A stretch of DNA of 64,000 nt. It comes from Rodentibacter trehalosifermentans. GTDB taxonomy: Bacteria > Pseudomonadota > Gammaproteobacteria > Enterobacterales > Pasteurellaceae. The number at the start of each line of letters is the position of its first letter. Position 1 is the stretch's first letter. Under the pieces are notes generated by a model, which saw only the letters and a list, made by a program, of their open reading frames with translations, was not told where the DNA came from and did not search any database. Position numbers and translations under genes: made by a program. Shown piece after piece: positions 41,144 through 49,317 of this stretch. The DNA lies in NCBI RefSeq assembly GCF_002000545.1, contig NZ_MLHL01000009.1:31872-95871 (forward strand), in the 5' to 3' direction.

Positions 41144-42574
41144 TTAAAAAGATTTCTCAAAAATCAAATTCAGGTTTTGACGGTCGTAAGAATACAGACT
41201 TGGGATGTTGCTTTTTTGTTTGCGGTAGGAAAATTGCAATTTTGGTGTGATACCGAACAAATGCCAATCCCGTTTCCAAAGAGTGAGATTAACATTGAAA
41301 ATGCGATCTTTGCGCACTTTCCCCAAAGGAATCAACCCACCAAGTACCGCTTGATCTTTATAATGGCGTTGTGAAAAGCCCAAACCCAAACGACTGGAAA
41401 TGCCTTTGCCCCATTCCTGCCCCCAACCAAGACGGAATGATTTGGTGTCGGAGCCGTATTGTTTCACTTTGGTGGTTTCACGGTTGAAATCGCCGCCAAG
41501 GTAGAAAAATTGGCGTGGCGTTCTCGCCCACACCAAGGTGGAGGACACTAATTTGGTGTTGCCGTTTTGCGCGCTACTGTCGAAATAGTGTTGTTTGGTG
41601 TATTCCATTGCTGTTGAAAGCTGCCAATTCGGGTTAAGCCAATGGCTTAATTCCAATCGCGCGCCATTGCCCCATTGATAACTTTCCCCACCGTACCAAC
41701 GTTTTTCATAAAATGGTAACAGGCTGAGGGTGGATTGTGCGGTTTTGTAGCGCAAGCCAAGGGAAGTGCGGTTATAAATATCGTCATAATCGTGATTATC
41801 CCAATAACTTTTGCCGAACAACTCGTTTTCAAAGGCAAGATAATAGCGGTTGCCGAGGTTGAAATCTTTGCCGAGCAAAAGATTATAGGCTATGCCGTGA
41901 GCGGTTTGTGGCATCATATCGTCATTTTTCACATAGCCCGTTTGTTCAATATCACGGCTGTCGCCTGTGTTATTCACATTGGTGTCACGCACATAATAGG
42001 CGCTGGCAGAAATTTGCCAAGAATCACGTTCCTGTAATGCCTCCAAATAACTGTTGATAAGTTGACGCACGGGCGCTGGCGTTGCCGGATCGCTCAGGGC
42101 TTTTTGGAATTGTGCTTCGGCGGCGGTGTTTTGTTTGTCGTTAAACAACGCAATGGCAAGCTCAATCCGCACCGGGTTGAGATCCGCACGCTCCGCCAAC
42201 ATTGCCCGATAAAGGCGAATGGCTTGGGATAATTCTCCCGTCAATGCCGCCTGTTTTGCCTCGCCAAATTGCACTAATAAGGGATCGTGGTTGGGAAATT
42301 TTTTGTAAATTGCCAACAATTTTTCAATCAACGCCGGATCTCGGGCGTAAATGGCTTGGCTGAGTAATTGATGGGTGAGAACAGGATTTTGCATTAAATC
42401 CGCCTCGGTGATATTCATTGGCGCAGCTTGTTGCCCTAGAGCCACCACTGATTGTGCCGGTTTTTCCGGGGCTGCCACTTTAATTTTTTGCTCCGGCTCG
42501 GCAAGATTATTTGCCATTGCTGGTAGGGTGAAAAATAGGGGGAAAAGAGCGGTTAGTTTTTTTGGTGTTTTCAT
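41144..42574 (-). CDS. Slam-type surface lipoprotein assembly modulator (DUF560, type XI secretion)
   Basis: Slam proteins sit in the outer membrane and translocate lipoproteins such as TbpB or secreted haemophores to the surface. The 476-residue product has a signal peptide (about 1-21, ending PAMA). A periplasmic TPR-like helical domain follows (about 55-185, with LTHQLLSQAIYARDPALIEKLL and LIRLYRAMLAERADLNPVRIELAIALF). A C-terminal beta-barrel runs from about 190 and is rich in alternating aromatic strands (SWQISASAYYVRDTNVNN, RWYGGESYQWGNGARLELSHW), ending in Phe, as outer-membrane barrels do. That order is diagnostic of DUF560. The gene lies 90 bases downstream of a TbpB-like lipoprotein, its likely client. 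Confidence 0.88.
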   Translation of the reverse strand: MKTPKKLTALFPLFFTLPAMANNLAEPEQKIKVAAPEKPAQSVVALGQQAAPMNITEADLMQNPVLTHQLLSQAIYARDPALIEKLLAIYKKFPNHDPLLVQFGEAKQAALTGELSQAIRLYRAMLAERADLNPVRIELAIALFNDKQNTAAEAQFQKALSDPATPAPVRQLINSYLEALQERDSWQISASAYYVRDTNVNNTGDSRDIEQTGYVKNDDMMPQTAHGIAYNLLLGKDFNLGNRYYLAFENELFGKSYWDNHDYDDIYNRTSLGLRYKTAQSTLSLLPFYEKRWYGGESYQWGNGARLELSHWLNPNWQLSTAMEYTKQHYFDSSAQNGNTKLVSSTLVWARTPRQFFYLGGDFNRETTKVKQYGSDTKSFRLGWGQEWGKGISSRLGLGFSQRHYKDQAVLGGLIPLGKVRKDRIFNVNLTLWKRDWHLFGITPKLQFSYRKQKSNIPSLYSYDRQNLNLIFEKSF

Positions 42575-42606
42575 AGTTATTCAACAAAATATTAATTCGA
42601 TAAATT

Positions 42607-42630
42607 AAGAGCGAATAATTATTCGCTCTT
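42607..42630 (-). terminator. hairpin between the lipoprotein and Slam genes
   Basis: A perfect AAGAGCGAAT/ATTCGCTCTT stem with an AATT loop lies between the two minus-strand genes, with only a weak T tract. It may lower Slam expression relative to its client or stabilise the upstream mRNA. Confidence 0.45.
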
Positions 42631-42664
42631 TCATAAAATATTTATTTATCACACCAGATAAATA

Positions 42665-44506
42665 TTATTTTGGTTGTTTTTCGGCACTAAAAATGGCGTT
42701 ATAGTGTTGAAATTTATTTGTAGGGCTAATATCTTTCTTCCCTCTATACGTAATATGACCAACGGCTTCGGAAGCATTTTTACCGAAAAATTGCCCACGG
42801 AGTTTAAGCTCTTCTCCTTCTGATAAATTCTTTCCCTCATTGACAAATCGAATAGAATTTGTGCCTATATCCATTCTAGCCTGCTCAAATTCTCTAATGC
42901 CTAGTGTCTTACTATTTAACGTTGCTGTTGTAAAAGTATTCTCAGGTCGAGAACAAAAGTGAGCATTAATTGTGATTTCACCATCTTTAAATGGTTTTGT
43001 TGGTGAATAATATTCTGGTACTAAGGAGGAGTTTGTCTTTAGACTGTGCGCTCTTGCAAGTACTTCGCCTTTGTAAGTTGCAGAACCTTTCACTTCATCA
43101 ATAAAATCAATACGATCAGTTTGAACGCCATGGTCATTTACATAAAATTCCCCAACAGGGTAGGTATTACTATACTCTGACTTTGATAGCGAGGCATGAC
43201 TTCCAGTTAGGATAAATAGCCTCACATCATGTTCATTAGTATATAATGCACCATAGGTTGTATAAGGCGTATTTTTAAACATTATGTTAAATTTTTCTGG
43301 ACGAGTTGCTTTCACAATTCTCCCATTTTTATCCAACTCCTGAATTTCAATCCCCAAAATTCTCTCATCCTTAACAGATCCTTCATGCCAACCGTAAAAA
43401 TCCGAAGCAGGAGGCAATTTTGCAAATGCATCAAAATCTAGTTCTTCAATATAACCTCTATTATTATAGCCTATAATATCCTCACCTCTAGGACCATTAT
43501 ACCCCTCTACATATCCAGCATCGCCTCTAAAAAACCAGCTATTAAAATCATTTGAATAAAAGTAAGAGGTACCTTGTCGCCATTGTTTCCCTTCTAAGTT
43601 AACTGATGGATTTTCTGGAGTTATGGGCTTCATCGGCTGTTCGGGTTGTGTTGGTTTAGATGGTTGCTCTGGAATAGTATTTCCAGTACCTCCTCGTGAG
43701 TCTCCAGGATAAACCCCTTGAGGCTTACTTGGCTTTGTAGGCTCTGCCGGTTGTTCGGGTTGTATTGGTTTAGATGGCTGAGTTGGTTCTGTTGGTTGCT
43801 CTGGTTGGGTTGGTTTAGATGGTTGCTCTAGAATAGTATTTCCAGTACCTCCTTGTGAGTTTCTAGGATAAACCCCTTGAGGCTTACTTGGTTTTGTAGG
43901 CTCTGCCGGTTGTTCGGGTTGTATTGGTTTAGATGGCTGAGTTGGTTCTGTTGGTTGCTCTGGTTGGGTTGGATTGGATGGTTGGTTTGGTTGTTCCGGT
44001 TGAGACGGATTGTCTGGCACAATCACCACCGGTGGTTTATTTTGCTCGGCTTTTTTCTCCACCAAAATATTTTGCACATTGATAACGTTGATTTGTGCTT
44101 GTTTCACATCTTGCTGTGCCACTACTAACACTTTGTTTTGCACGATTAATGTTTGGTTGGCTTCTGCCAACGCATCACGTTTTGCTTTTAATGCATTGGC
44201 ATCTTGCGTTTCCGCTTTTTCCAGTTGGCTGATTTCTTCATTAAGCAAGGTAATACGGCGGTTGATTTCCGTGATTTCCGTTTCTACTCGAGTGAGTTTG
44301 GTTTGACTCTCGCTTAATACTTTTTGTGCGGTGGTGGCACTTTGTTCAAGCTGTTGCACGCTTTGTTTACTGTAATCAATGGCTTGTACCGTTGGAGCCG
44401 GTTCAATCGGTTGAGGCGCCTTTTCCCTACTACTATCTATCCTGCAACCGGCCAATATTAAAGCAATGAGTGCCGCAGCTGCTGTTTTTTTCACTGTCAA
44501 TTTCAT
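42665..44506 (-). CDS. TbpB-like surface lipoprotein with coiled-coil and Pro-rich repeat stalk
   Basis: The start at 44506 follows GGAGG by 5 bases and opens on a lipoprotein signal ending in LILAGCR, giving 613 residues. The mature protein has three parts. A predicted coiled coil (about 45-155) is rich in Gln, Glu and Ala. A Pro/Gln/Glu/Lys-rich stalk (about 160-300) is built of a 53-residue repeat present twice. The C-terminal globular part (about 310-613) has the barrel signatures of TbpB/factor-H-binding lipoproteins: SATYKGEVLA, GEITINAHFCS and GQFFGKNASEAVGHI. Such proteins bind host iron carriers or complement factors on the surface. The ligand here is unknown. The adjacent Slam gene should export it. 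Confidence 0.85.
   Translation of the reverse strand: MKLTVKKTAAAALIALILAGCRIDSSREKAPQPIEPAPTVQAIDYSKQSVQQLEQSATTAQKVLSESQTKLTRVETEITEINRRITLLNEEISQLEKAETQDANALKAKRDALAEANQTLIVQNKVLVVAQQDVKQAQINVINVQNILVEKKAEQNKPPVVIVPDNPSQPEQPNQPSNPTQPEQPTEPTQPSKPIQPEQPAEPTKPSKPQGVYPRNSQGGTGNTILEQPSKPTQPEQPTEPTQPSKPIQPEQPAEPTKPSKPQGVYPGDSRGGTGNTIPEQPSKPTQPEQPMKPITPENPSVNLEGKQWRQGTSYFYSNDFNSWFFRGDAGYVEGYNGPRGEDIIGYNNRGYIEELDFDAFAKLPPASDFYGWHEGSVKDERILGIEIQELDKNGRIVKATRPEKFNIMFKNTPYTTYGALYTNEHDVRLFILTGSHASLSKSEYSNTYPVGEFYVNDHGVQTDRIDFIDEVKGSATYKGEVLARAHSLKTNSSLVPEYYSPTKPFKDGEITINAHFCSRPENTFTTATLNSKTLGIREFEQARMDIGTNSIRFVNEGKNLSEGEELKLRGQFFGKNASEAVGHITYRGKKDISPTNKFQHYNAIFSAEKQPK
43662..43979 (-). repeat. two tandem 159-bp repeats in the lipoprotein stalk
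   Basis: Units 43662-43820 and 43821-43979 are nearly identical and encode 53 residues each (QPSKPTQPEQPTEPTQ onward, ending GGTGNTI). The unit is a multiple of three, so copy number can change without a frameshift. Further partial PTQPEQP units flank them. Confidence 0.9.
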
Positions 44507-44955
44507 AATGACCTCCAAAGGTTAAATACAATTTACTATGGGTTTGTTTTTAAATATAAAAACGCGAATATCGTACAAAAAAAAAACAAAAGTAAAGCAA
44601 AAATTGAGCAGTTGGAACAAAGGAAAAGCAATTGATGGGAAAAATTCACGTCAATGTGCAGACTGAAATTTGCGATGGTTTAGGGGAAAAATTACGTGCA
44701 ACGAAGGATTTTAGGAAAATATGTTAATTAGAAAGGTAAAAGTGCGGTCAAAAATAACAGTATTATGCAGCAAATGCACAATTTTCATTTTTCACGCCAT
44801 ACGAGTCGTATGGCGTTAATTTATCTGAGCCACTTTGTGGCTCTCCACAGCTCTAAAAGGGCTGGGATTAATTCACCTTGCACGGCTTGTGCAAGGTGAA
44901 AATTTGTTTGTGCAACCGCGACATAATGTCGGAATTTTTAACCGCCCTTTTTCTT
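44507..44955. other. 449-base non-coding region with a cluster of hairpins
   Basis: It presumably contains the promoter of the lipoprotein/Slam genes. From 44794 to 44934 five palindromes follow one another: ACGCCATACGA/TCGTATGGCGT, GAGCCAC/GTGGCTC, CAGCTCT/AGGGCTG, CACCTTGCAC/GTGCAAGGTG and CGACATAATGTCG. The rest shows only an uptake signal near 44741 and an A-rich tract. I saw no convincing Fur site. Confidence 0.6.
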
Positions 44956-46008
44956 TCATTCCCCTTCCGGCAAGGCATTTACCACCGCTTTCACAAGTGT
45001 AGCAAGTGGGATGGCAAAAAATACCCCCCAGAATCCCCATAATCCGCCAAAGATCAATACTGAAATAATGATAATGAGCGGGTGTAAATTCACTGCCTCA
45101 GAGAATAAATAAGGTACGAGTAAATTACCGTCCAAAAGTTGGCTCACCGCAAAAGCGATAATGATATACCAAAAAGTCGGGCTAATGCCGAATTGAAAGA
45201 GTGCAACAAGTGCAACGGGAATCGTCACCAACACTGCGCCGATATAGGGAACCAACACGGAAAGCCCCACGGAAACGGATAATAAGAGCGGATAATTTAA
45301 GCCAAAAATAAGGAAAATCACGTAAGTCACCAAAGTAACAATCACGATTTCCAACAATTTTCCGTGAATATAATTGGCAATTTGTTGCTGCATTTCAGTC
45401 CATACTTTGAAAGCGAGGTGGCGGTTGCGGGGTAAAAAACGGCTCACGCCTTGTAAAAGTTCCCCCTTATCCTTCAACATAAAAAACATCATCAATGGCA
45501 CTAAAAAAGCGTAAATGCCAAGGGAAACCAAATTCATAATAGAAGCGAGTGAGAGTTTGACGGCTGATTCGCCAAAGCCAAGAATTTTTTCACGCACGGA
45601 AGTAAAAAAGGCATCGATCATCGAATAGTCAATCAATTCGGGGTAATCTTCCGGTAAGCCAAGCAACCATTCATTTAATTTATTAAACATCGCAGGCAAA
45701 TCGCTGAGTAAAGATATGGTTTGATTCCACAACATTGGCACAAGAATAAGAAAGAAAATACTTGCCAGCCCGATAAATCCACCAAAAATAATGATGGTGG
45801 CGACCATGCGGGGGAGTTTCAGATTTTTGTTGAGAAAATGAATAGGCATTTCCAATAAATAAGCCAGGACGATGGCGATAAGTAAAGGGGCAATTAAATC
45901 GCCGAAAAAATAAATGGCAATGAATCCGAAAAGTAAAATTGCCACCAGCCCTATTGCTTGCGGATCACCTAAACGGCGTGCATACCAACTTTTCAACATT
46001 TCTAACAT
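44956..46008 (-). CDS. perM: AI-2E-family transporter PerM
   Basis: This inner-membrane protein has about eight helices and belongs to the PerM/YdiK/TqsA family. TqsA exports autoinducer-2; the substrate of PerM is not established. The start at 46008 ([20 protein letters not shown]) matches E. coli PerM as I recall it, giving 350 residues. The family end block [20 protein letters not shown] and [25 protein letters not shown] are visible. It is divergent from the ArsC-like gene; in E. coli the two also lie near one another. Confidence 0.9.
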   Translation of the reverse strand: MLEMLKSWYARRLGDPQAIGLVAILLFGFIAIYFFGDLIAPLLIAIVLAYLLEMPIHFLNKNLKLPRMVATIIIFGGFIGLASIFFLILVPMLWNQTISLLSDLPAMFNKLNEWLLGLPEDYPELIDYSMIDAFFTSVREKILGFGESAVKLSLASIMNLVSLGIYAFLVPLMMFFMLKDKGELLQGVSRFLPRNRHLAFKVWTEMQQQIANYIHGKLLEIVIVTLVTYVIFLIFGLNYPLLLSVSVGLSVLVPYIGAVLVTIPVALVALFQFGISPTFWYIIIAFAVSQLLDGNLLVPYLFSEAVNLHPLIIIISVLIFGGLWGFWGVFFAIPLATLVKAVVNALPEGE

Positions 46009-46085
46009 AATCAACATCCCGGTGAGAATTTTTCATCATTATAAGTTAAAATCCTCACCAGTTATAGCCAACCAAAGGAAATTCT

Positions 46086-46436
46086 ATGTCTGTGATGATT
46101 TATCATAATCCCCGTTGTTCTAAAAGCCGGGAAACCTTGGCATTATTGGAAGCACAAGGTATTCAGCCGACTATTGAACTTTATTTACAAAAACACTATT
46201 CCGTTGCCGAACTCCAACAGCTTGCAGATAAATTAGGCATCAGCGATATTCGCCAAATGATGCGGGTAAAAGATGAGCTTTATCGTACCCTTAATCTCGA
46301 TAATCCCGAATTAACCAACGCAGATTTGCTCAATGCCCTCAGCCAACATTCCGCCTTACTTGAACGTCCTATTGTGGTGAAAGGGGAAAAAGCTAAGATC
46401 GGACGACCTCCGGAAAACGTGCTGACGATTTTGTAA
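46086..46436 (+). CDS. ArsC/YfgD-family glutaredoxin-dependent reductase-like protein
   Basis: This 116-residue thioredoxin-fold protein belongs to the ArsC family. The catalytic loop HNPRCSKSRETLALL places Cys11 at the helix start, and RPIVVKGEKAKIGRPPENVL is the conserved C-terminal element. True arsenate reductases have additional arginines; this protein is nearer to the YfgD branch, whose physiological role is uncertain. No ars genes are nearby, so I would not infer arsenic resistance. Confidence 0.88.
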   Translation: MSVMIYHNPRCSKSRETLALLEAQGIQPTIELYLQKHYSVAELQQLADKLGISDIRQMMRVKDELYRTLNLDNPELTNADLLNALSQHSALLERPIVVKGEKAKIGRPPENVLTIL

Positions 46437-46452
46437 TTTTGCCGTTTATGCG

Positions 46453-46491
46453 TATAATGTCCCGCCGTGAAAATTCCTTCACGGCTTTTTT
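46453..46491 (+). promoter_or_regulatory. arfA promoter followed at once by a terminator-like hairpin
   Basis: TATAAT (46453-46458) is followed by the stem GCCGTGAA/TTCACGGC (46464-46485), a T run and then AAGGA just before the arfA start. The hairpin may end the upstream ArsC-like transcript or act in the arfA leader. Confidence 0.5.
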
Positions 46492-46499
46492 AAGGAAAA

Positions 46500-46748
46500 A
46501 TGATGAAAAAGAAACAAAAAAGTGCGGTTGAAAATCAACCTGTTTATCAGCACACAAGAGGTGTGGTAAAAGATAATGCGATTATGGCATTGTTACACGA
46601 CAAATTATTCCGTCAGCGTGTAGAGAAAAAACGCAAAGGAAAAGGCAGCTACCAACGCAAAACAAAACACGTTGGGAAATTTTTTGAAAAGCCCGATTAT
46701 AAACTTTTTGATTTCAGAAACTTTATAATCGGGTTTTTCTTAAAATAA
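46500..46748 (+). CDS. arfA: alternative ribosome-rescue factor ArfA
   Basis: ArfA recruits release factor 2 to ribosomes stalled on messages without a stop codon and backs up tmRNA. The 82-codon frame has the family core [39 protein letters not shown] (about 17-55) in the order known from E. coli. The last 20 codons overlap an intrinsic terminator whose T run ends before the TAA at 46746, so most mRNAs should lack a stop codon. That is the known self-regulation: tmRNA normally destroys the product, and ArfA accumulates when tmRNA fails. An alternative ATG directly follows the first. Confidence 0.92.
   Translation: MMKKKQKSAVENQPVYQHTRGVVKDNAIMALLHDKLFRQRVEKKRKGKGSYQRKTKHVGKFFEKPDYKLFDFRNFIIGFFLK
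46687..46741 (+). terminator. terminator inside the arfA coding region
   Basis: CCCGATTATAAA (46692-46703) pairs perfectly with TTTATAATCGGG (46722-46733), followed by TTTTTCTT. Flanking A residues extend the stem. The stop codon of arfA lies just beyond it. Confidence 0.88.
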
Positions 46749-46769
46749 AAAAAGCAATGTGAGGTAAAT

Positions 46770-47066
46770 ATGTCAAACAAAACAGAAATATTATTCAATA
46801 CAACATGGAATGTACGTATTAGCGATCCGGGCGAAGAGGGCGCGCATAGCCATTTTTTTGAAACCGTTTATTTAACCCTTACGGCGCATTTTGAAGAAAA
46901 CGGTATTCGCTATGAATTTGTAAGAAGAGTGGAAGAGCAAATCAAAATTCAACGCTCATTTAAGGAATTAACAGAACTCTTTAAGTTTTTAGGGGATTAT
47001 TTAGATGCTGTCTCCCTTGGCGTATTGGGGGTCAAAATCGGTAATCTTGGTGTAAAAGCAGAATAG
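46770..47066 (+). CDS. small conserved-looking cytosolic protein
   Basis: This 98-residue product has no signal peptide or membrane segment. It has a clear ribosome site (GAGG about 7 bases before the ATG), normal codon use for the window and a beta-rich start (TTWNVRISDPGEEGAHSHFF, VYLTLTAHFEENGIRYEF). It is followed by an uptake-signal terminator. It resembles Pasteurellaceae-specific hypothetical proteins, but I cannot name the family with confidence or give a function. It begins 22 bases after arfA. Confidence 0.75.
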   Translation: MSNKTEILFNTTWNVRISDPGEEGAHSHFFETVYLTLTAHFEENGIRYEFVRRVEEQIKIQRSFKELTELFKFLGDYLDAVSLGVLGVKIGNLGVKAE

Positions 47067-47094
47067 TTTTTATCTTTCTTCCGAAAGGGAAAGC

Positions 47095-47136
47095 AAAGTG
47101 CGGTTGAAATTCGGGAAGAAAATCAACCGCACTTTT
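47095..47136 (+). terminator. terminator from an inverted uptake-signal pair
   Basis: AAAGTGCGGTTGA and TCAACCGCACTTT pair over 13 bases around a 15-base loop and are followed by T residues. Confidence 0.8.
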
Positions 47137-47167
47137 AATGTCTTTAGACATAATGATTAAAATGTTC

Positions 47168-47710
47168 GGGGCAGTCCTAGGTAACGACTAAAACGCCCAT
47201 TTAGGTTAAGATAGCCAAATGAGAAGAAGTCGACTAAGTCAGCATAAACTCATCGTTCTGTTTGTGGCAGGCATCACAGCTCATACCGCCACAGAGTTGG
47301 TAAACGTAAATAAAAACCACTGCGGCTTATTATTTCCATCGTTTACGATTGCCTATCTATCAAAACAGCCCTTATTTAGAGATGTTTGAGGATGAAATTG
47401 AAGCCAGATAGTATTTTTACACCGATTTCTATCGAAGCTGTGATGTGCTTGATGTGAGTGAATTTAATTATTTTTGCATTAATTACAACATACACTTCGC
47501 AGAAAAGCAAAACCACATAAACGGACTTGAGAATTTTTGGAGGCAGACAAAACGCCATTTGTACAAATTTAATGGTATTCCCAAAGCCCATTTTGGGCTG
47601 TATTTAAAGGAATGTGAATGGCGTTTTAATCACAGTAACTTAAAATCTCAAATTTCCATTTTAAAACAATTAGTCAAGGTCAGTTTGGGTTAGTTATCTA
47701 GGACAACCCC
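47168..47710 (+). mobile_element. IS1016-type remnant (IS1595 family), internally deleted
   Basis: The ends are imperfect inverted repeats: GGGGCAGTCCTAGGTAAC on the left and GTTATCTAGGACAACCCC on the right. Between them, pieces of an IS1016 transposase can be read on the plus strand. The N-terminus is RRSRLSQHKLIVLFVAGITA from 47220, then LFVNVNK-type residues in a shifted frame up to EMFEDEIEA. It then jumps to YRSCDVLDVSEFNYFCINYN and FAEKQNHINGLENFWRQTKRH through to LKQLVKVSLG. The central catalytic part (DESYFGG onward) is missing and there are frame breaks, so the copy is inactive. It stands between the small gene at 46770 and brnQ. Confidence 0.85.
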
Positions 47711-47727
47711 TAAATTTAATAGTATTA

Positions 47728-47764
47728 AAAATAAGGGATGAAATAAAATTTCATCCCTTATTTT
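47728..47764 (-). terminator. terminator of brnQ
   Basis: The 16-bp stem AAAATAAGGGATGAAA/TTTCATCCCTTATTTT has a 5-base loop and lies 30 bases past the brnQ stop. A- and T-rich flanks suit both strands. Confidence 0.85.
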
Positions 47765-47793
47765 CTTTACTAATTTTTTAAACTATAAATGAA

Positions 47794-49092
47794 TTAAGTC
47801 GTTTTTGGGCTAAGAATCAACGATAATCCGAGAGCAACAAAAGCTGGTATTAACCATCCCATTCCATCTGCATAAAGTGGCAAATAATTTAAGCTATTTT
47901 CAATAGGTTGAGGCAATAAATCCATATTTTTCAAACTATCACAAGCACTAAAACTCACTGTTGCCAATAAGGTGAAATAATAAGTAAATTTAATGTTGGG
48001 TAATTTATGTCGAATGATCTGTAAAAAAACCAACATAATAGCTACAGGATAGATTAATAATAAGGCCGGGATAGTGATGCGGAGTAGTTCTGTTAAGCCG
48101 GTTTGGGCGACTGTTGTCGTTAAAGCTGTAAAAACTATCACCCAAAACGAATAGGATAAACGAACATGGAATTTAGCAAAATAATCTGCACAGGCACTGG
48201 TTACGCCCACAAGTGTCGTCAGATTTGCCAAAATAATAATACCCGACATAATCCAAGTTCCACCCGAACCAAATAAAGCATCCACATAACGGGAGAAAAT
48301 TTGTCCGCCGTTAGTCGCACTTTCAGCCACTTTTTCGCTCGTTGCTCCCAAATAAAATAGCGAAAAATATAACACAGCTAATAAAAACACTGAAATCAAA
48401 CCGGCAGAAATGGTATATTTCATCACCTGCGAAGTAGAGGAAATGTTCCGCACTGCCAAAGCTCGTGCCACAATCCCCCCAAAGGCTATCGCAGCGAGTA
48501 CATCCATTGTTTGATAACCGCTAATTAAACCTGAGGTTATCGCCGGATTTGTCGCATAAGCTTTGGTCGGTTCAACAATATCGGAGAGAGGCGAAACCAT
48601 CACATTCACCGCCACTACTACTAATAACACCAATAATGCCGGTGTCATAAATTTTCCTACAGTTGAAATAATCGTATTCGGGCGAAGCATAAAAAGCATA
48701 CCGATAATATTAAAAACCAACGAAAAAATAAGATGGTTAGTGGAATTATCTTCTGCGATATTTAATGGTAACCATGCCATTTCATAAGCTACATTTGTGA
48801 CACGCGGCATAGCAAACAGAGAGCCAATCACCAGATACAATGTGGCTAAAAAAACTACTTCGGCCCATTTAGGCAAATCGCGTGTCAATTCTTCTCCACG
48901 CCCGACTATTGCAACAACAACCAAGGTAATAAAGGGCATAAATACACCGGTTAAAACAAAACCAAGAGAGGCTGTTGCCCACTGAGTACCGGCAGTAAAT
49001 CCTTCCATGGGAGGAAAAATAATATTTCCTGCTCCTAAAAAGAGCGCAAAAATCATCATTCCTAAAACAACAATATCTTTACGGGTAAACAT
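47794..49092 (-). CDS. brnQ: branched-chain amino acid transport protein BrnQ
   Basis: BrnQ is a cation-coupled inner-membrane symporter for leucine, isoleucine and valine (LIVCS family). The start at 49092 (MFTRKDIVVLGMMIFALFLGAGNIIFPP) is preceded by AGAGAAG and gives 432 residues. The GAGNIIFPP block near residue 22 and about twelve hydrophobic segments fit the family. It is a counterpart to the leuABCD genes elsewhere in the window, though not linked to them. It diverges from nhaA. Confidence 0.95.
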   Translation of the reverse strand: MFTRKDIVVLGMMIFALFLGAGNIIFPPMEGFTAGTQWATASLGFVLTGVFMPFITLVVVAIVGRGEELTRDLPKWAEVVFLATLYLVIGSLFAMPRVTNVAYEMAWLPLNIAEDNSTNHLIFSLVFNIIGMLFMLRPNTIISTVGKFMTPALLVLLVVVAVNVMVSPLSDIVEPTKAYATNPAITSGLISGYQTMDVLAAIAFGGIVARALAVRNISSTSQVMKYTISAGLISVFLLAVLYFSLFYLGATSEKVAESATNGGQIFSRYVDALFGSGGTWIMSGIIILANLTTLVGVTSACADYFAKFHVRLSYSFWVIVFTALTTTVAQTGLTELLRITIPALLLIYPVAIMLVFLQIIRHKLPNIKFTYYFTLLATVSFSACDSLKNMDLLPQPIENSLNYLPLYADGMGWLIPAFVALGLSLILSPKTT

Positions 49093-49317
49093 AATCTTCT
49101 CTATTGACCAAAAGGGCTTCATTCTACTATAAAGTGTAAAATATCCCTAACATTCAAGTGAAGAAATGTGACCTCAATCACATATTGAATATCCTAATTA
49201 CCCGTAAAAATGACCGCACTTTAATGTGCGATATTTTCCTCAGAAAATAAAAAATATGGTAGTATTCACCCCCTTATTATTTTTATTATTGTTTTTTTAT
49301 TTTTTGGGGAAATTTTA

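Noticed and set aside
44634..44726. 30-codon frame (MGKIHVNVQTEICDGLGEK start) upstream of the surface lipoprotein
   Set aside because: There is no ribosome site or similarity, and the length is expected by chance in a non-coding gap.
46086..46436. Arsenate resistance determinant
   Set aside because: It is the YfgD-type branch with no ars regulator or pump nearby.
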